A stretch of 46,748 nt of DNA from Vibrio sinus (lineage in GTDB: Bacteria; Pseudomonadota; Gammaproteobacteria; Enterobacterales; Vibrionaceae), in NCBI RefSeq assembly GCF_023634645.1, contig NZ_JAMKMR010000027.1:1-46748 (forward strand), written 5' to 3'. The position numbers were made by a program, and so were the translations under genes. The notes beneath the pieces were generated by a model, which searched no databases, had not been told where the DNA came from, and worked only from the letters and a program-made list of their open reading frames with translations. Shown here piece by piece: positions 34,581-43,274 of this stretch; within the stretch, counting starts at the first letter, position 1; each line of letters opens with the position of its first letter.

Positions 34581-36644
34581 TTAGTACATTTGACTCAAAG
34601 TATAATAATCCATTTTTTTACTATTGCTTCTTGTAATGTCAATGTTTTCATCCATGCGTATAAATGTTAATAAATCGGGGTAACTAAATTGTCGGTTAAG
34701 ACTTAAGAAATTAGCAAACATGGTTTTTAGTCTTGGAAAGGTATTGCTGTTAAGCAACGTAATTATCTTATTTCCTGTGGTTGTTTTATTATTTGTACCT
34801 CTGACAACGATTGCGGTTTTTATGATTTGACAAAAAATATCATAGGTAGAGGTAAACTCATGGAACAAAATTCTACCTATAATTATATCATCGATGTGAT
34901 TTTTAATTTCTATAAGAGAATGGGATTTTCTATTGCTCCTTAACTTTCCGCTGTAAAATCCATTCGGAAGTATTTTATCTATTAGCCTAGTGAGTTCACT
35001 CAACTCACTAATCGTTACTTCATCTCTGTTAACTTCTGAACCATCAGGTACTCTATCAATCGTACAGTCTGGGTAAAATATATTCGACTTTCTATCTTTT
35101 AACTTTGAAGGTAAGCGGCTAGTCCAACCAGAGCTTTGAGAAAACACATTCCAAGATAGTGCGGAATTTAAATTCTTCAAATCATACAAATTAAATCTTT
35201 CTGCCTTATTCCAAAAGCTATTAAATAATGATTCATATAGACTACTAATATTACTTGACTCAACCAAAATCATATTTTCATGACTTCTGAGAAATGATTG
35301 GCCATCTAAATTATGAGTGCCAGTCATTAAAAAGTCTTCACGTCCTAATCTAGATGATTTTAACCCATAGACCTTTGCATGATCCACAAATCCATTTTCT
35401 AAAAGCCCAATATCATTTTCGCTATTGTGAGTGACTCTATGGAAGTCATTAATGGTTTTATCGGGGCACAGAAACCTTAGCTCAAACCTAGCCCCAGGTA
35501 AAAAATGTACATCTTTTACGAAATTATACAAATAACGGAATCTGTTAGACATATTACGGTGGTCACCGTTATAAAAAGGCATAAGAAGGTTTACACGACA
35601 CCCCTTTGATAAGGCCTTTTTAATGAGATCTATTATTATATCCCCCCAAGATCCATTTCTAAGAAAAATAGTATCTCCTTGTTGAGCTTGATCGAACATT
35701 TCCTCAAAAGCAATCCTTATAGGTTGTTTAGAGCGGAAAGAGGAGAAATTTCTACCAATATTATTAATCCACATTAAGGATTGATAGTGGAGGCTTCTAG
35801 CCTCAGGAATAAATAATAGACACCTATGTTTGTTCGGGAAATGAGATAAGTCACGCGAGTAATTTAGATTTCTCTTATATATCCCTCTCAGGATTCTAGC
35901 TGATGTGTCTATATCCTCTGGTACTAGAGTACCACGATGACTGATTCTCGTTATATATGATGCAGTTGATAGCTGATATTTTTCAAAATACTCAATCATA
36001 TAACGAGTTAACTCATAGCTTATGAAAGCTAGCCCAGAGTCATACCAATGTGGCTTTGATTTGTTACCTAAACTAGCCCCTAATGTTGACGAGAAGCAAT
36101 TATCATTAATACAGTATTTGTTATGATGGGTTCCAAGAACGCTTGGACTTGCTGCGATGAAGTTTACTCTGCATCTAATGCCATCTATTCTTATTTTTCT
36201 AGCACTTTCGAATAACGATTTATCAAAATTATCATCTTCAATTTGATTGTTATAGGTGTTTATTACATCATCCCATGAATATTCATCACTATCATGGTTT
36301 TCTCTCGTACTAATTGTGGTTTTTTTTCCAACAACAACACGTTGAATTGACGGTGCATTGTAAAGAAAATAGAAGTTGAAGTTACGATCGTTCTGCCTTT
36401 CTCCTATAGCCCTCAGTATCGCAAACATAGTATTTGATACCCTGCCTTCTATTTTTTCATTCCCTAAAGGTTTAATTCCATAGGTTGTTATTATTGCCAG
36501 TCTGTCTGCTAACATAATACAATCGTGTGCCAAGTAACATTGTTCGGGCTCACTGCCTATTGTTTGATTGAAAACCAATGCATCTCTATTATCTATTCTT
36601 GATGCAAATTCATGCCCAATTTCATGTTTTAGCTCTTGAAGCAT
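34581..36644 (-). CDS. PLD-superfamily protein with two HKD motifs and C-terminal extension
   Basis: The deduced protein is 687 aa (ATG at 36644 with AGGTGA eight bases upstream; a GTG at 36656 would add four; residue numbers below use the longer reading). HKD motif 1 is H178-x-K180-x4-D185 followed by GASLGN and then HWYDSGL, as in phospholipase D enzymes. HKD motif 2 begins HAKVYG (H426, K428) and after an insert reads GREDFLMTGTHN (D441, N449), followed by the usual ENMILVESS..FNSFW tail. An additional ~200 residues follow the fold, ending in a basic/helical region. PLD-fold members are lipases, phosphatidyl synthases or nucleases. No signal peptide is seen. The coding region is AT-rich. 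Confidence 0.78.
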   Translation of the reverse strand: MLQELKHEIGHEFASRIDNRDALVFNQTIGSEPEQCYLAHDCIMLADRLAIITTYGIKPLGNEKIEGRVSNTMFAILRAIGERQNDRNFNFYFLYNAPSIQRVVVGKKTTISTRENHDSDEYSWDDVINTYNNQIEDDNFDKSLFESARKIRIDGIRCRVNFIAASPSVLGTHHNKYCINDNCFSSTLGASLGNKSKPHWYDSGLAFISYELTRYMIEYFEKYQLSTASYITRISHRGTLVPEDIDTSARILRGIYKRNLNYSRDLSHFPNKHRCLLFIPEARSLHYQSLMWINNIGRNFSSFRSKQPIRIAFEEMFDQAQQGDTIFLRNGSWGDIIIDLIKKALSKGCRVNLLMPFYNGDHRNMSNRFRYLYNFVKDVHFLPGARFELRFLCPDKTINDFHRVTHNSENDIGLLENGFVDHAKVYGLKSSRLGREDFLMTGTHNLDGQSFLRSHENMILVESSNISSLYESLFNSFWNKAERFNLYDLKNLNSALSWNVFSQSSGWTSRLPSKLKDRKSNIFYPDCTIDRVPDGSEVNRDEVTISELSELTRLIDKILPNGFYSGKLRSNRKSHSLIEIKNHIDDIIIGRILFHEFTSTYDIFCQIIKTAIVVRGTNNKTTTGNKIITLLNSNTFPRLKTMFANFLSLNRQFSYPDLLTFIRMDENIDITRSNSKKMDYYTLSQMY

Positions 36645-36656
36645 ACTAAATATCAC

Positions 36657-37230
36657 CTGACTCCTAACATTTAAAATACCAGCCTTTATATTCTCCCAGC
36701 ATGTAGGCGGCGAACACGCTTTACTTTTTGCAACTCAAAGAATATTTTTACTTGATAATCCTCACCCTCTGGTTCATATGCAATAATATCATAGTGAAAC
36801 TAGTGCATTGGTTGTAGTTGCACATTGTTTTGACACGCAACAGAGATGATGTATGGGTTTAAAATATGGTGAAGGACCACGAGCGTAGTGCGCCAGTCCC
36901 AATTACTTGAGTATAAATGGCACACTATCTGAGCCGAGCGAGCTATTAGAGCAAATACCTTGTGTTACAAGCTTCAGGATATTTTGTACAATGAAAGGTT
37001 GCTAGCCAATGGCAAACGTAGCCATAAGGAAGGTTTAAGGGCGACCGAGAATCGATTACTCCTACAGTTAGGCTATTAGGAGATAGGCTGAGAATGAAGG
37101 CCAAGCAGTTTTTGGAGAAAAATAACGTGCAGGGGTTTTAATGGGATTAGGCAGCTTAATAGACGCATAATGCACCGCCATCTATTAAGCTACTCTGCCA
37201 GTAATATTAAATTAATCCCCAACCCATCCG
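36657..37230. other. Region between PLD-like gene and yciK
   Basis: Contains the PLD-like promoter (minus strand), the LysR remnant and, after it, an 11-bp inverted repeat AGCTTAATAGA (37153-37163) / TCTATTAAGCT (37181-37191). No other ORF is supported. Confidence 0.6.
36850..37150 (+). pseudogene. Decayed partial copy of the LysR gene at 30450
   Basis: The DNA from about 36850 to 37150 aligns by eye to the 3' half of the intact LysR gene (from about 30900 to 31373), in the same orientation. Shared blocks include GTATGGGTTTAAAATATG and GGCAAACGTAGCCATAAGG. A 168-base internal stretch present in the intact gene (about 31109-31276) is missing, with the shared AATC at the joint. Several one- to few-base indels and substitutions disrupt the frame. 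The terminal TTTTAATGG..ATTAG is retained. It lacks the DNA-binding domain and cannot be functional. Confidence 0.85.
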
Positions 37231-37983
37231 CTATTTTTTCGGCTGCGCATCAATGCATTGGCCGTGCACTTCTTTGCCCTCTGGAGCCATCAGGTATAGG
37301 TACAGTGGGATGATATCTTTTGGCGTTTTTAGTTGCTCTGCATCTTCAGCAGGAAACGCTTGCGCGCGCATGCTGGTTCGTGTGCCGCCTGGGTTGATAG
37401 CGTTAACACGAATAGAGGTGTCACTTAGCTCATCGGCGAGCACTTGCATCATCCCTTCTGTGGCAAATTTTGAAATGGAATAAGTTCCCCAAAACGCACG
37501 CCCAATGTGTCCAACTGTGGAAGAGGTGAAGACAATGCGAGCATCGTCTGACTTACGCATTAACGGGATCAGCGCCTGAGTCATTAAGAATTGGGATTTG
37601 ACATTCACTTGCATCACTTGGTCGAACGTTGATTCTGAGATTTGTTCGAACGGGCTTAATACACCTAATACTCCAGCGTTGTGCAAGATGCCATCAAGTC
37701 GGCCGAACTGGCTTTCGATAGTATCGACCATGTCTAAATAGTTTTGTTTGCTTGCGCCGTTCATGTCCAAAGGGATGATGGCTGGGGTAGGATAGCCTGC
37801 GGCTTCAATTTCGTCGTAAGTCTGCTCAAGTTTTTTTACGGTACGACCCAGTAAAATAACTGTGGCCCCGTGTTCTGCGTAGCTCAATGCGGCTTGCTTG
37901 CCGATGCCTGCTCCGGCACCCGTAATCAAAATAATTTTATCTTTCAGAGCATTTTCAGATACTGAGTAGTTCAATGTGAGCAT
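37231..37983 (-). CDS. yciK: YciK-family short-chain dehydrogenase
   Basis: This 250-aa NAD(P)-binding oxidoreductase has the glycine motif TGAGAGIG (21-28), NAG (102-104), the catalytic Ser (154/155), Tyr168 and Lys172 (YSISK), and the PGGTRT segment after it. It resembles E. coli YciK. The substrate is not known. It is divergent from sohB, which is a common pairing in this group. Confidence 0.92.
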   Translation of the reverse strand: MLTLNYSVSENALKDKIILITGAGAGIGKQAALSYAEHGATVILLGRTVKKLEQTYDEIEAAGYPTPAIIPLDMNGASKQNYLDMVDTIESQFGRLDGILHNAGVLGVLSPFEQISESTFDQVMQVNVKSQFLMTQALIPLMRKSDDARIVFTSSTVGHIGRAFWGTYSISKFATEGMMQVLADELSDTSIRVNAINPGGTRTSMRAQAFPAEDAEQLKTPKDIIPLYLYLMAPEGKEVHGQCIDAQPKK

Positions 37984-38235
37984 CCTTATAAGTAAAATAA
38001 GAGTCTTTAGAGGTGAAGAGTACCGATAGAAGTGACAAGTTACGCTGCCTTACCGTTCTCTCTACTCTAGGAAGTTTACAAGTCACGAGCAGGTTTTCAG
38101 CAGGACGACTGCCTGAAATCATCATGTTCGCGGGAAGGCTATGATGCCTTGGTCTCAAATAACACTTATCGAAACAAGCATCTTGAGGTCACTTGGGTAT
38201 ACAATACACGAATTCACTCAATTGGGGATAATACA

Positions 38236-39297
38236 TTGGAATTTTTGTTGGATTATGGGCTATTTCTAGCCAAGATTGCGACAGTCGTGATCGCGATAAT
38301 TGCGATTTTAGTTATCGTTAAAGGACTAGGCGGAAAAAGTGCAGCGGCCAAAGGCGAGCTGGAAGTGACCAATCTCACTGAGCAGCATAAACACACCATA
38401 GAGCAGTTAGAGCACCATCTGCATGATGACGCTTTCATCAAAGCTCGTGATAAAGCCGAGAAAAAAAGCGAAAAAGAAAAAAATAAATCCCGTGAGAAGG
38501 AAGTGAAAAAGGCGGCGAAAGAGGGAGAGCTGGATACTAAGCGTGAACCTCACTTATTTGTGCTCGACTTTAATGGCAGTATTGATGCTAAAGAAGTCTC
38601 ATCACTTAGAGAAGAAGTGACCGCTATTCTTGCCGTCGCGAGAGAAGGTGATGAAGTATTGCTACGTTTAGAGTCCGGTGGCGGAATGGTTCACGGCTAC
38701 GGTTTGGCCTCTTCTCAGTTAGACAGACTTAAAAATGCCAGCCTTCCTTTAACTATCTCGGTTGATAAAGTGGCGGCGAGCGGCGGCTATATGATGGCGT
38801 GTATAGGCGACAAAATTGTGTCTGCACCATTTGCTATTGTTGGCTCTATTGGTGTTATCGCGCAGCTACCTAACTTCAATAAGCTTTTGAAAAAGCATGA
38901 TATCGAGTTTGAGCAGTTAACAGCAGGCGAATACAAGCGTACGCTCACCATGTTTGGTGAGAACAGCGACAAGGCACGTGAAAAGTTCAAGCAAGAGCTT
39001 GAAGAAACTCATGGCTTATTCAAAGACTTTATTCGCCAACACCGTCCAGAGCTTGAGTTAGACAAAGTGTCTACTGGTGAGCATTGGTATGGGACTCAAG
39101 CTAAAGAGCTTGGTTTAGTCGATGATATTAAAACTTCTGATGATATTGTGGTTGAAGCCTGCAAAGATAAAACGGTACTTGCCGTTCGTTACGTGCGCAA
39201 GAAAAAGCTGGCTGATAAGCTTGTTGGTGTGGCCGGAAATGTGGCGGATGGCGTTTTACTGAAACTTGCTAATCGTGGCCAAAGACCCATTGTGTAA
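38236..39297 (+). CDS. sohB: SohB, S49-family inner-membrane protease
   Basis: SohB is a signal-peptide-peptidase-A-like serine protease. With the TTG at 38236 the product is 353 aa and begins MEFLLDYGLFLAKIATVV, matching the family N-terminus; the in-frame ATG at 38149 would add an implausible leader. It has one N-terminal membrane helix, a basic, Lys/Glu-rich coiled segment (about 70-100), and the S49 domain with Ser182 in AASGGY and Lys234 in GEYKR as the likely dyad. It ends before a strong bidirectional terminator. Confidence 0.92.
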   Translation: MEFLLDYGLFLAKIATVVIAIIAILVIVKGLGGKSAAAKGELEVTNLTEQHKHTIEQLEHHLHDDAFIKARDKAEKKSEKEKNKSREKEVKKAAKEGELDTKREPHLFVLDFNGSIDAKEVSSLREEVTAILAVAREGDEVLLRLESGGGMVHGYGLASSQLDRLKNASLPLTISVDKVAASGGYMMACIGDKIVSAPFAIVGSIGVIAQLPNFNKLLKKHDIEFEQLTAGEYKRTLTMFGENSDKAREKFKQELEETHGLFKDFIRQHRPELELDKVSTGEHWYGTQAKELGLVDDIKTSDDIVVEACKDKTVLAVRYVRKKKLADKLVGVAGNVADGVLLKLANRGQRPIV

Positions 39298-39361
39298 GTT
39301 GTTAAATAAGTTACTGAACGCACACGATTATAATTGATTAGTGTTCGAAATATAAAATAGT

Positions 39362-39399
39362 AAGCTCCAAAGATATTTATATCTCTGGGGCTTTTTATT
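39362..39399. terminator. Bidirectional terminator after sohB
   Basis: An imperfect stem AGCTCCAAAGATAT / ATATCTCTGGGGCT (with G-U pairs) is followed by TTTTTATTT on the plus strand. Confidence 0.8.
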
Positions 39400-39463
39400 T
39401 AAATGAAAAATGTGATCTTGTTTTTATAATAGCCAATGGATATCTATTGGACTTGTATATATT

Positions 39464-39489
39464 AAAAAAAGCCGAGCCATAAGGCTCGG
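39464..39489 (-). terminator. Rho-independent terminator of CHRD gene
   Basis: On the minus strand a perfect stem CCGAGCC / GGCTCGG (39472-39478, 39483-39489) with a 4-nt loop is followed by C and then seven T (A-run at 39464-39470). Confidence 0.9.
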
Positions 39490-39552
39490 AAAATAATACA
39501 GGAAAAATAGAAGAGTAGAACTAGGGTTAACTAAATTAGAACAAAATTGTCA

Positions 39553-40074
39553 TTAAGAGGGCATGACTTGACCACGGATCTCACCAGCCTTATTCAGCTT
39601 GGTGTGAAGGTTAATATAGATGTCACCTTCGAGAAGCTCTTTCACTTCATTCTTAGGCACAGTCCATACACCTGTTAACACGCCGTAATTGTGCTCTTGT
39701 TTCTCAGTCACGATAGGTTTTGCTGGCTTATCTGGCATACCAAAAATGGTTTGAGCAATTGGTCCATCAGTGGTCGCATAGCCTTCATGGAAATGAGCCA
39801 TAAACGGCGTGCTGCTTAGGCCTGCGTAGTCGATGGTAAAAGAAAGCTGTCTGGTTTTTGGGTTAAACAAGAATGCGCCTACACCTCTTGCAGTTGCCGG
39901 TGTTTTAGGGCTGGTTGCCGTTGCTTCTTGTGGGACAGTCAATGTGGCTTTCATGATGATGGGTGTGGTGACGGGGACAGGGGCTGGCATTTGCATTGCG
40001 TTAGCTGACATCGAAAATGCGGAGCCGACCACTAGAGCCGCAGACAATACAGAAAGTTTTTTCATCTTCATCAT
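39553..40074 (-). CDS. CHRD-domain periplasmic protein
   Basis: The 173-aa precursor has a signal peptide (cut near SANA) and the CHRD domain (chordin-related, beta-sandwich), seen in MAHFHEG, GVLTGVW and the closing YINLHTKLNKAGEIRGQV. CHRD proteins are extracellular or periplasmic and of unknown role in bacteria. The start at 40074 has AAGG eight bases upstream. A strong terminator follows. Confidence 0.88.
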   Translation of the reverse strand: MMKMKKLSVLSAALVVGSAFSMSANAMQMPAPVPVTTPIIMKATLTVPQEATATSPKTPATARGVGAFLFNPKTRQLSFTIDYAGLSSTPFMAHFHEGYATTDGPIAQTIFGMPDKPAKPIVTEKQEHNYGVLTGVWTVPKNEVKELLEGDIYINLHTKLNKAGEIRGQVMPS

Positions 40075-40366
40075 AATATAGCCTTTATTAATAAGTTAAC
40101 GTTGGGAGTTCGATTAAATTAGCAATATTAGGCTGTAATGGGAAATAGATTCTATCGATAGTTGTCATAGGGAAAATCTATTATACTTTCTTTCGTAAAA
40201 TACAGAATGTCGTATTTTATAATTGTGTGAGAAACTATATTTGTGTTAATTTGTCATGTTTTTATGATATGAATAATATTATCATTTACAGATATAGAGT
40301 TAGCAAATACCAGTATGAAATACTGTAAATGAGTCTGAAAATATTTTGTGAGCATATTTTATAAGA

Positions 40367-40912
40367 CTATTTGGAGATATGTCGATATCGGCTTGCTAAC
40401 GCCAACAGTAAGCCTCCGATAGTCCCAGCTAAATGTGCTTGAATAGCGATAGGTGCGTCTATCCATTCACTGGTGGTTGAGGATGGACCAAATACATGCT
40501 CCCAAACCACTTTACCCACCACACCGATGACCAATAGCCAGCTTGAACGCCTGCCACTTAGTGCCTCTTGCAGAGCGTAATAGGCGAATAAGCCATGCAG
40601 TATGCCAGATAGCCCGAGATAGCTGGTGATATTGGTGAAGAGCAAGCTAATGCCAACTACGATTGAAAGATAGAAAAATACCAGGAGAAAAGATTTTGTT
40701 TTAGGCTGAAATAGAAAACAAATGATCCATAATCCAGCCAAGTCCATAGCAAGGTGAGCAAGGTTGGTATGAGTTAAGTTTCCTGTTACGATCCGCCACC
40801 ACTGGCCTTGATGGATATCGTATACGTTCCAGATAACAGCACTTTTCATTGGCTCGAATTGAAGGGCCAGGCAGATGATACTAATAACAGCTAATACAAG
40901 GTATAAAATCAC
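40367..40912 (-). CDS. rrtA: Rhombosortase RrtA
   Basis: RrtA is a rhomboid-family serine protease that processes GlyGly-CTERM proteins for surface attachment. The 181-aa polytopic protein has the rhomboid GxSG motif (G100-L-S102-G103) and the partner His160 in QAHLAG, in about six membrane helices, with the HTNLAHLAMD segment in between. The start codon is GTG at 40912. Its start lies three bases from the divergent tapT-like start, leaving no ordinary promoter space. No GlyGly-CTERM substrate was seen in the window. Confidence 0.9.
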   Translation of the reverse strand: MILYLVLAVISIICLALQFEPMKSAVIWNVYDIHQGQWWRIVTGNLTHTNLAHLAMDLAGLWIICFLFQPKTKSFLLVFFYLSIVVGISLLFTNITSYLGLSGILHGLFAYYALQEALSGRRSSWLLVIGVVGKVVWEHVFGPSSTTSEWIDAPIAIQAHLAGTIGGLLLALASRYRHISK

Positions 40913-40915
40913 GAT

Positions 40916-41521
40916 ATGTCTCGATATTGTTTAACGTGTGGCAAAGCTCAAAAAGCCTGTATTTGTCAGTGGATACAAGTGCTCGCATCGGATGCAGAGC
41001 TGATCATCCTGCAACATCCAAGTGAGCAACACAAACCGCTTGGTACCGCCAGAATTTTGCAGCTTTCACTGCCAAATTGCCAAATCATTGTCGGTGAAAA
41101 CTTTTCAAACAATGAGCGAGTGAATCAGCTTTTGTTAGAGTCAGACACGTTGAATTGCGTCTTGTTCCCCAATGAGCAATCTCAGCTGGTCTCTCATTGT
41201 CTAACTACTCCCAGTCAACAAAAAACGTGCATTTTCCTCATAGATGGTACATGGCGTAAAGCCTATAAGATATGGCAACTGTCCACCAACTTACAGACGT
41301 TACCGAGTATACACTTACCCGAAGAGCTTAGGGGACAATACTTAATTCGAAAAGCCCCAACCCAAAACAGTGTATCTACGGTGGAAGCGGGGTATTGTAT
41401 TTTATCGATGTTAGAGCCAGATAAAGATTTCACACCACTACTGAATACTTTTCAACGTATGATTGAGTATCAAATCAAGCAAATGCCGGAAGGTGTGTTC
41501 GAGAAAAACTACCGCAGCTGA
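40916..41521 (+). CDS. tapT: DTW-domain protein, tRNA-uridine aminocarboxypropyltransferase-like
   Basis: DTW proteins transfer the 3-amino-3-carboxypropyl group of S-adenosylmethionine to uridine in tRNA (acp3U at position 47 for E. coli TapT). The 201-aa protein has the DxTW motif (D110-G-T112-W113) followed by RKA, and later STVEAG, plus an N-terminal cysteine cluster C5, C8, C15, C17. There is no ribosome site at normal distance. It is divergent from rrtA with only three bases between the start codons, so the promoters must lie inside the opposing coding sequences. Confidence 0.85.
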   Translation: MSRYCLTCGKAQKACICQWIQVLASDAELIILQHPSEQHKPLGTARILQLSLPNCQIIVGENFSNNERVNQLLLESDTLNCVLFPNEQSQLVSHCLTTPSQQKTCIFLIDGTWRKAYKIWQLSTNLQTLPSIHLPEELRGQYLIRKAPTQNSVSTVEAGYCILSMLEPDKDFTPLLNTFQRMIEYQIKQMPEGVFEKNYRS

Positions 41522-41551
41522 AACACGTCCCTGTGTTTCGAATAAGCGCAG

Positions 41552-42733
41552 TTAGCAAGGCAGTTTAAGAGATTGGTTATATTTAATGACACTTGAATCA
41601 AGGTCATTGAGATCTTTAATCTCCGAAACGGAAGTGTGGAATTTGTTTGCAATACCCGACAATGTATCGCCAGATTTCACTTTGTAGTCAAATCCTGCAG
41701 GGTAGTTCGACTGACGCACTTTTAGTACTTCACCAATACGAATGACATTGTTCTTCAGGTGGTTATCTTTTTTCAGTTGATCGACTGAGATAGAGAAATG
41801 GCGAGCAATCTTATCTAAGCTATCCCCTGATTTAACGGTGTGTTCAAGCCAGCTGTAACGCAAGAAGCAAGCACGGACGTGACCTTTTCGGAAGGCTTCA
41901 CCATGTCTGTCAGCAAGGAGTTTTGCTTGTTCTGCTGCTTTTCTCGCAGCCTCTTCACGTGCTTTCTCTTTTCTGATTTCGGCTGCTCTTGCCGCTTCCT
42001 CACGACGTTCTTTCTCGATTCGGGCAACGACGGTGCGGTTAACTTCTTCGTTGATGTTTTGGGTACGAACTTGCAAAGCTTGTTTCAGATCTTTAATGAC
42101 ATCGTCGTTGGCCACCACGCGGCGAGCCTGCCAATAATCTTTCACCCAATATGGGTGTTTTAAGCTGCTCATGGCAACACCACGGCTGCTTGTTGAGCTA
42201 ATGAATTTGTTATTGCCGAGATAAATTCCAACATGACGTTCGTGAACGCCCGTTTTGAAGAAAACAAGGTCGCCGATTTGCAAATCGTCCTTTGGTATTT
42301 CTTTGCCTAGTTTGACTTGCCCTAGCGTGGTTCTTGGTAAATACACGCCCAATGCTCCAATGTACACTTGGCGAACAAAAGCAGAGCAGTCGATACCTTT
42401 GGAGCTATCACCACCATATTCATAAGGTGTTGCAGCCCAAGTTTGGTAGCTGTTAATTAAGCTGATTTTATAAGCCATTTGTTCTGCGGACGTGAGGTTC
42501 TCTGGCTCCGATTTGGTGATGTATTTATGGTCAGTGTTGCGAGAGTCTTGTGCTTGAGTGGTAACAGGTGCCTGGGCTGCGTGATCTACAACTTGATGTG
42601 TTGGATGCATTTGATTGGTCTCATTCGATTTAGCTGCGGTGGCAGAACCTGAAGAGGTAGTTGGTATGCTTGCACAACCCGCCAGCAAAAGAGCAGGCAG
42701 CGGCAAAAGCATTGGGTGGCGACAAACAGACAT
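41552..42733 (-). CDS. NlpC/P60 lipoprotein with coiled coil and two LysM domains
   Basis: The 393-aa precursor is a lipoprotein (lipobox LAGC, Cys20). Domains in order: low-complexity linker, NlpC/P60 cysteine peptidase (about 85-205) with Cys116 in GIDCSAF and His167 in RHVGIYLG, a charged Ala/Glu/Arg coiled coil (about 235-275), and two LysM repeats (about 290-335 and 345-393). In E. coli MepS the third catalytic residue is His in FVHAST; the aligned residue here is Ser179 (FISSTS). Such a protein would normally cut peptidoglycan stem peptides, with LysM binding the glycan. The Ser may lower activity or make it a non-enzymatic scaffold; other polar residues also occur at this site in the family. 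Confidence 0.88.
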   Translation of the reverse strand: MSVCRHPMLLPLPALLLAGCASIPTTSSGSATAAKSNETNQMHPTHQVVDHAAQAPVTTQAQDSRNTDHKYITKSEPENLTSAEQMAYKISLINSYQTWAATPYEYGGDSSKGIDCSAFVRQVYIGALGVYLPRTTLGQVKLGKEIPKDDLQIGDLVFFKTGVHERHVGIYLGNNKFISSTSSRGVAMSSLKHPYWVKDYWQARRVVANDDVIKDLKQALQVRTQNINEEVNRTVVARIEKERREEAARAAEIRKEKAREEAARKAAEQAKLLADRHGEAFRKGHVRACFLRYSWLEHTVKSGDSLDKIARHFSISVDQLKKDNHLKNNVIRIGEVLKVRQSNYPAGFDYKVKSGDTLSGIANKFHTSVSEIKDLNDLDSSVIKYNQSLKLPC

Positions 42734-43274
42734 TCAAACTCCTAAAGTCAGGAAACGATAAAAGGGCATTTACTTCAACGTGTGAAGTATTAATAAAATG
42801 TGATTTCGTTTCTCGGGTTATAATTTATATGTTACGAAAGTGCTTAATGAACGCATTAGACGGTTTGTGGGTCGGAAAAGTCTGTGATGTTGGGGGATAA
42901 GTTTTATTAACATAAGAAAAACAACTACAACTTCATTAATTCAAAAATATCAACGTCATGTAACATAATCATTAACTTGCATATACAAATGCAAACGATT
43001 TAGATTATGGATTCTCCTTGAAATCCTGCGGACAAATGTTCGAAAAACGTCAATTTGTCACAAATATATGCGTAAGTTTATCATTTTAGATAGACATTAC
43101 ACATGAGAGTTTTTTATTCATTAAGGTTTTTATACTAAACGATGCCTATTCTCTGAGTTAAGTTATCGTGTGGTGTCTCTGATGTCGTTAACAATCATAT
43201 GGTTATAAAAGAAAACATGGCTCTAGTCTTATAGAGCATAATTATCCGTATGATGAGTTCTTAATAGGCTATCT
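42734..43274. other. 541-bp intergenic region
   Basis: Between the NlpC/P60 gene start and the dgt end (both minus). It should hold the NlpC/P60 promoter and the dgt terminator. I see a hairpin GCTCTA (43220-43225) / TAGAGC (43232-43237), with an A-rich stretch on the lower side, which would serve as a dgt terminator on the minus strand. No convincing ORF or structured RNA was identified. Confidence 0.5.
43207..43237 (-). terminator. Terminator-like hairpin after dgt
   Basis: On the minus strand GCTCTA-TAAGAC-TAGAGC is followed by CATGTTTTCTTTT. The T-rich tail and position 38 bases after the stop are consistent with a terminator. Confidence 0.55.

Noticed and set aside
38149..38235. Longer N-terminus for SohB
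   Set aside because: The extra 29 residues are unlike SohB; the TTG at 38236 gives the family N-terminus.
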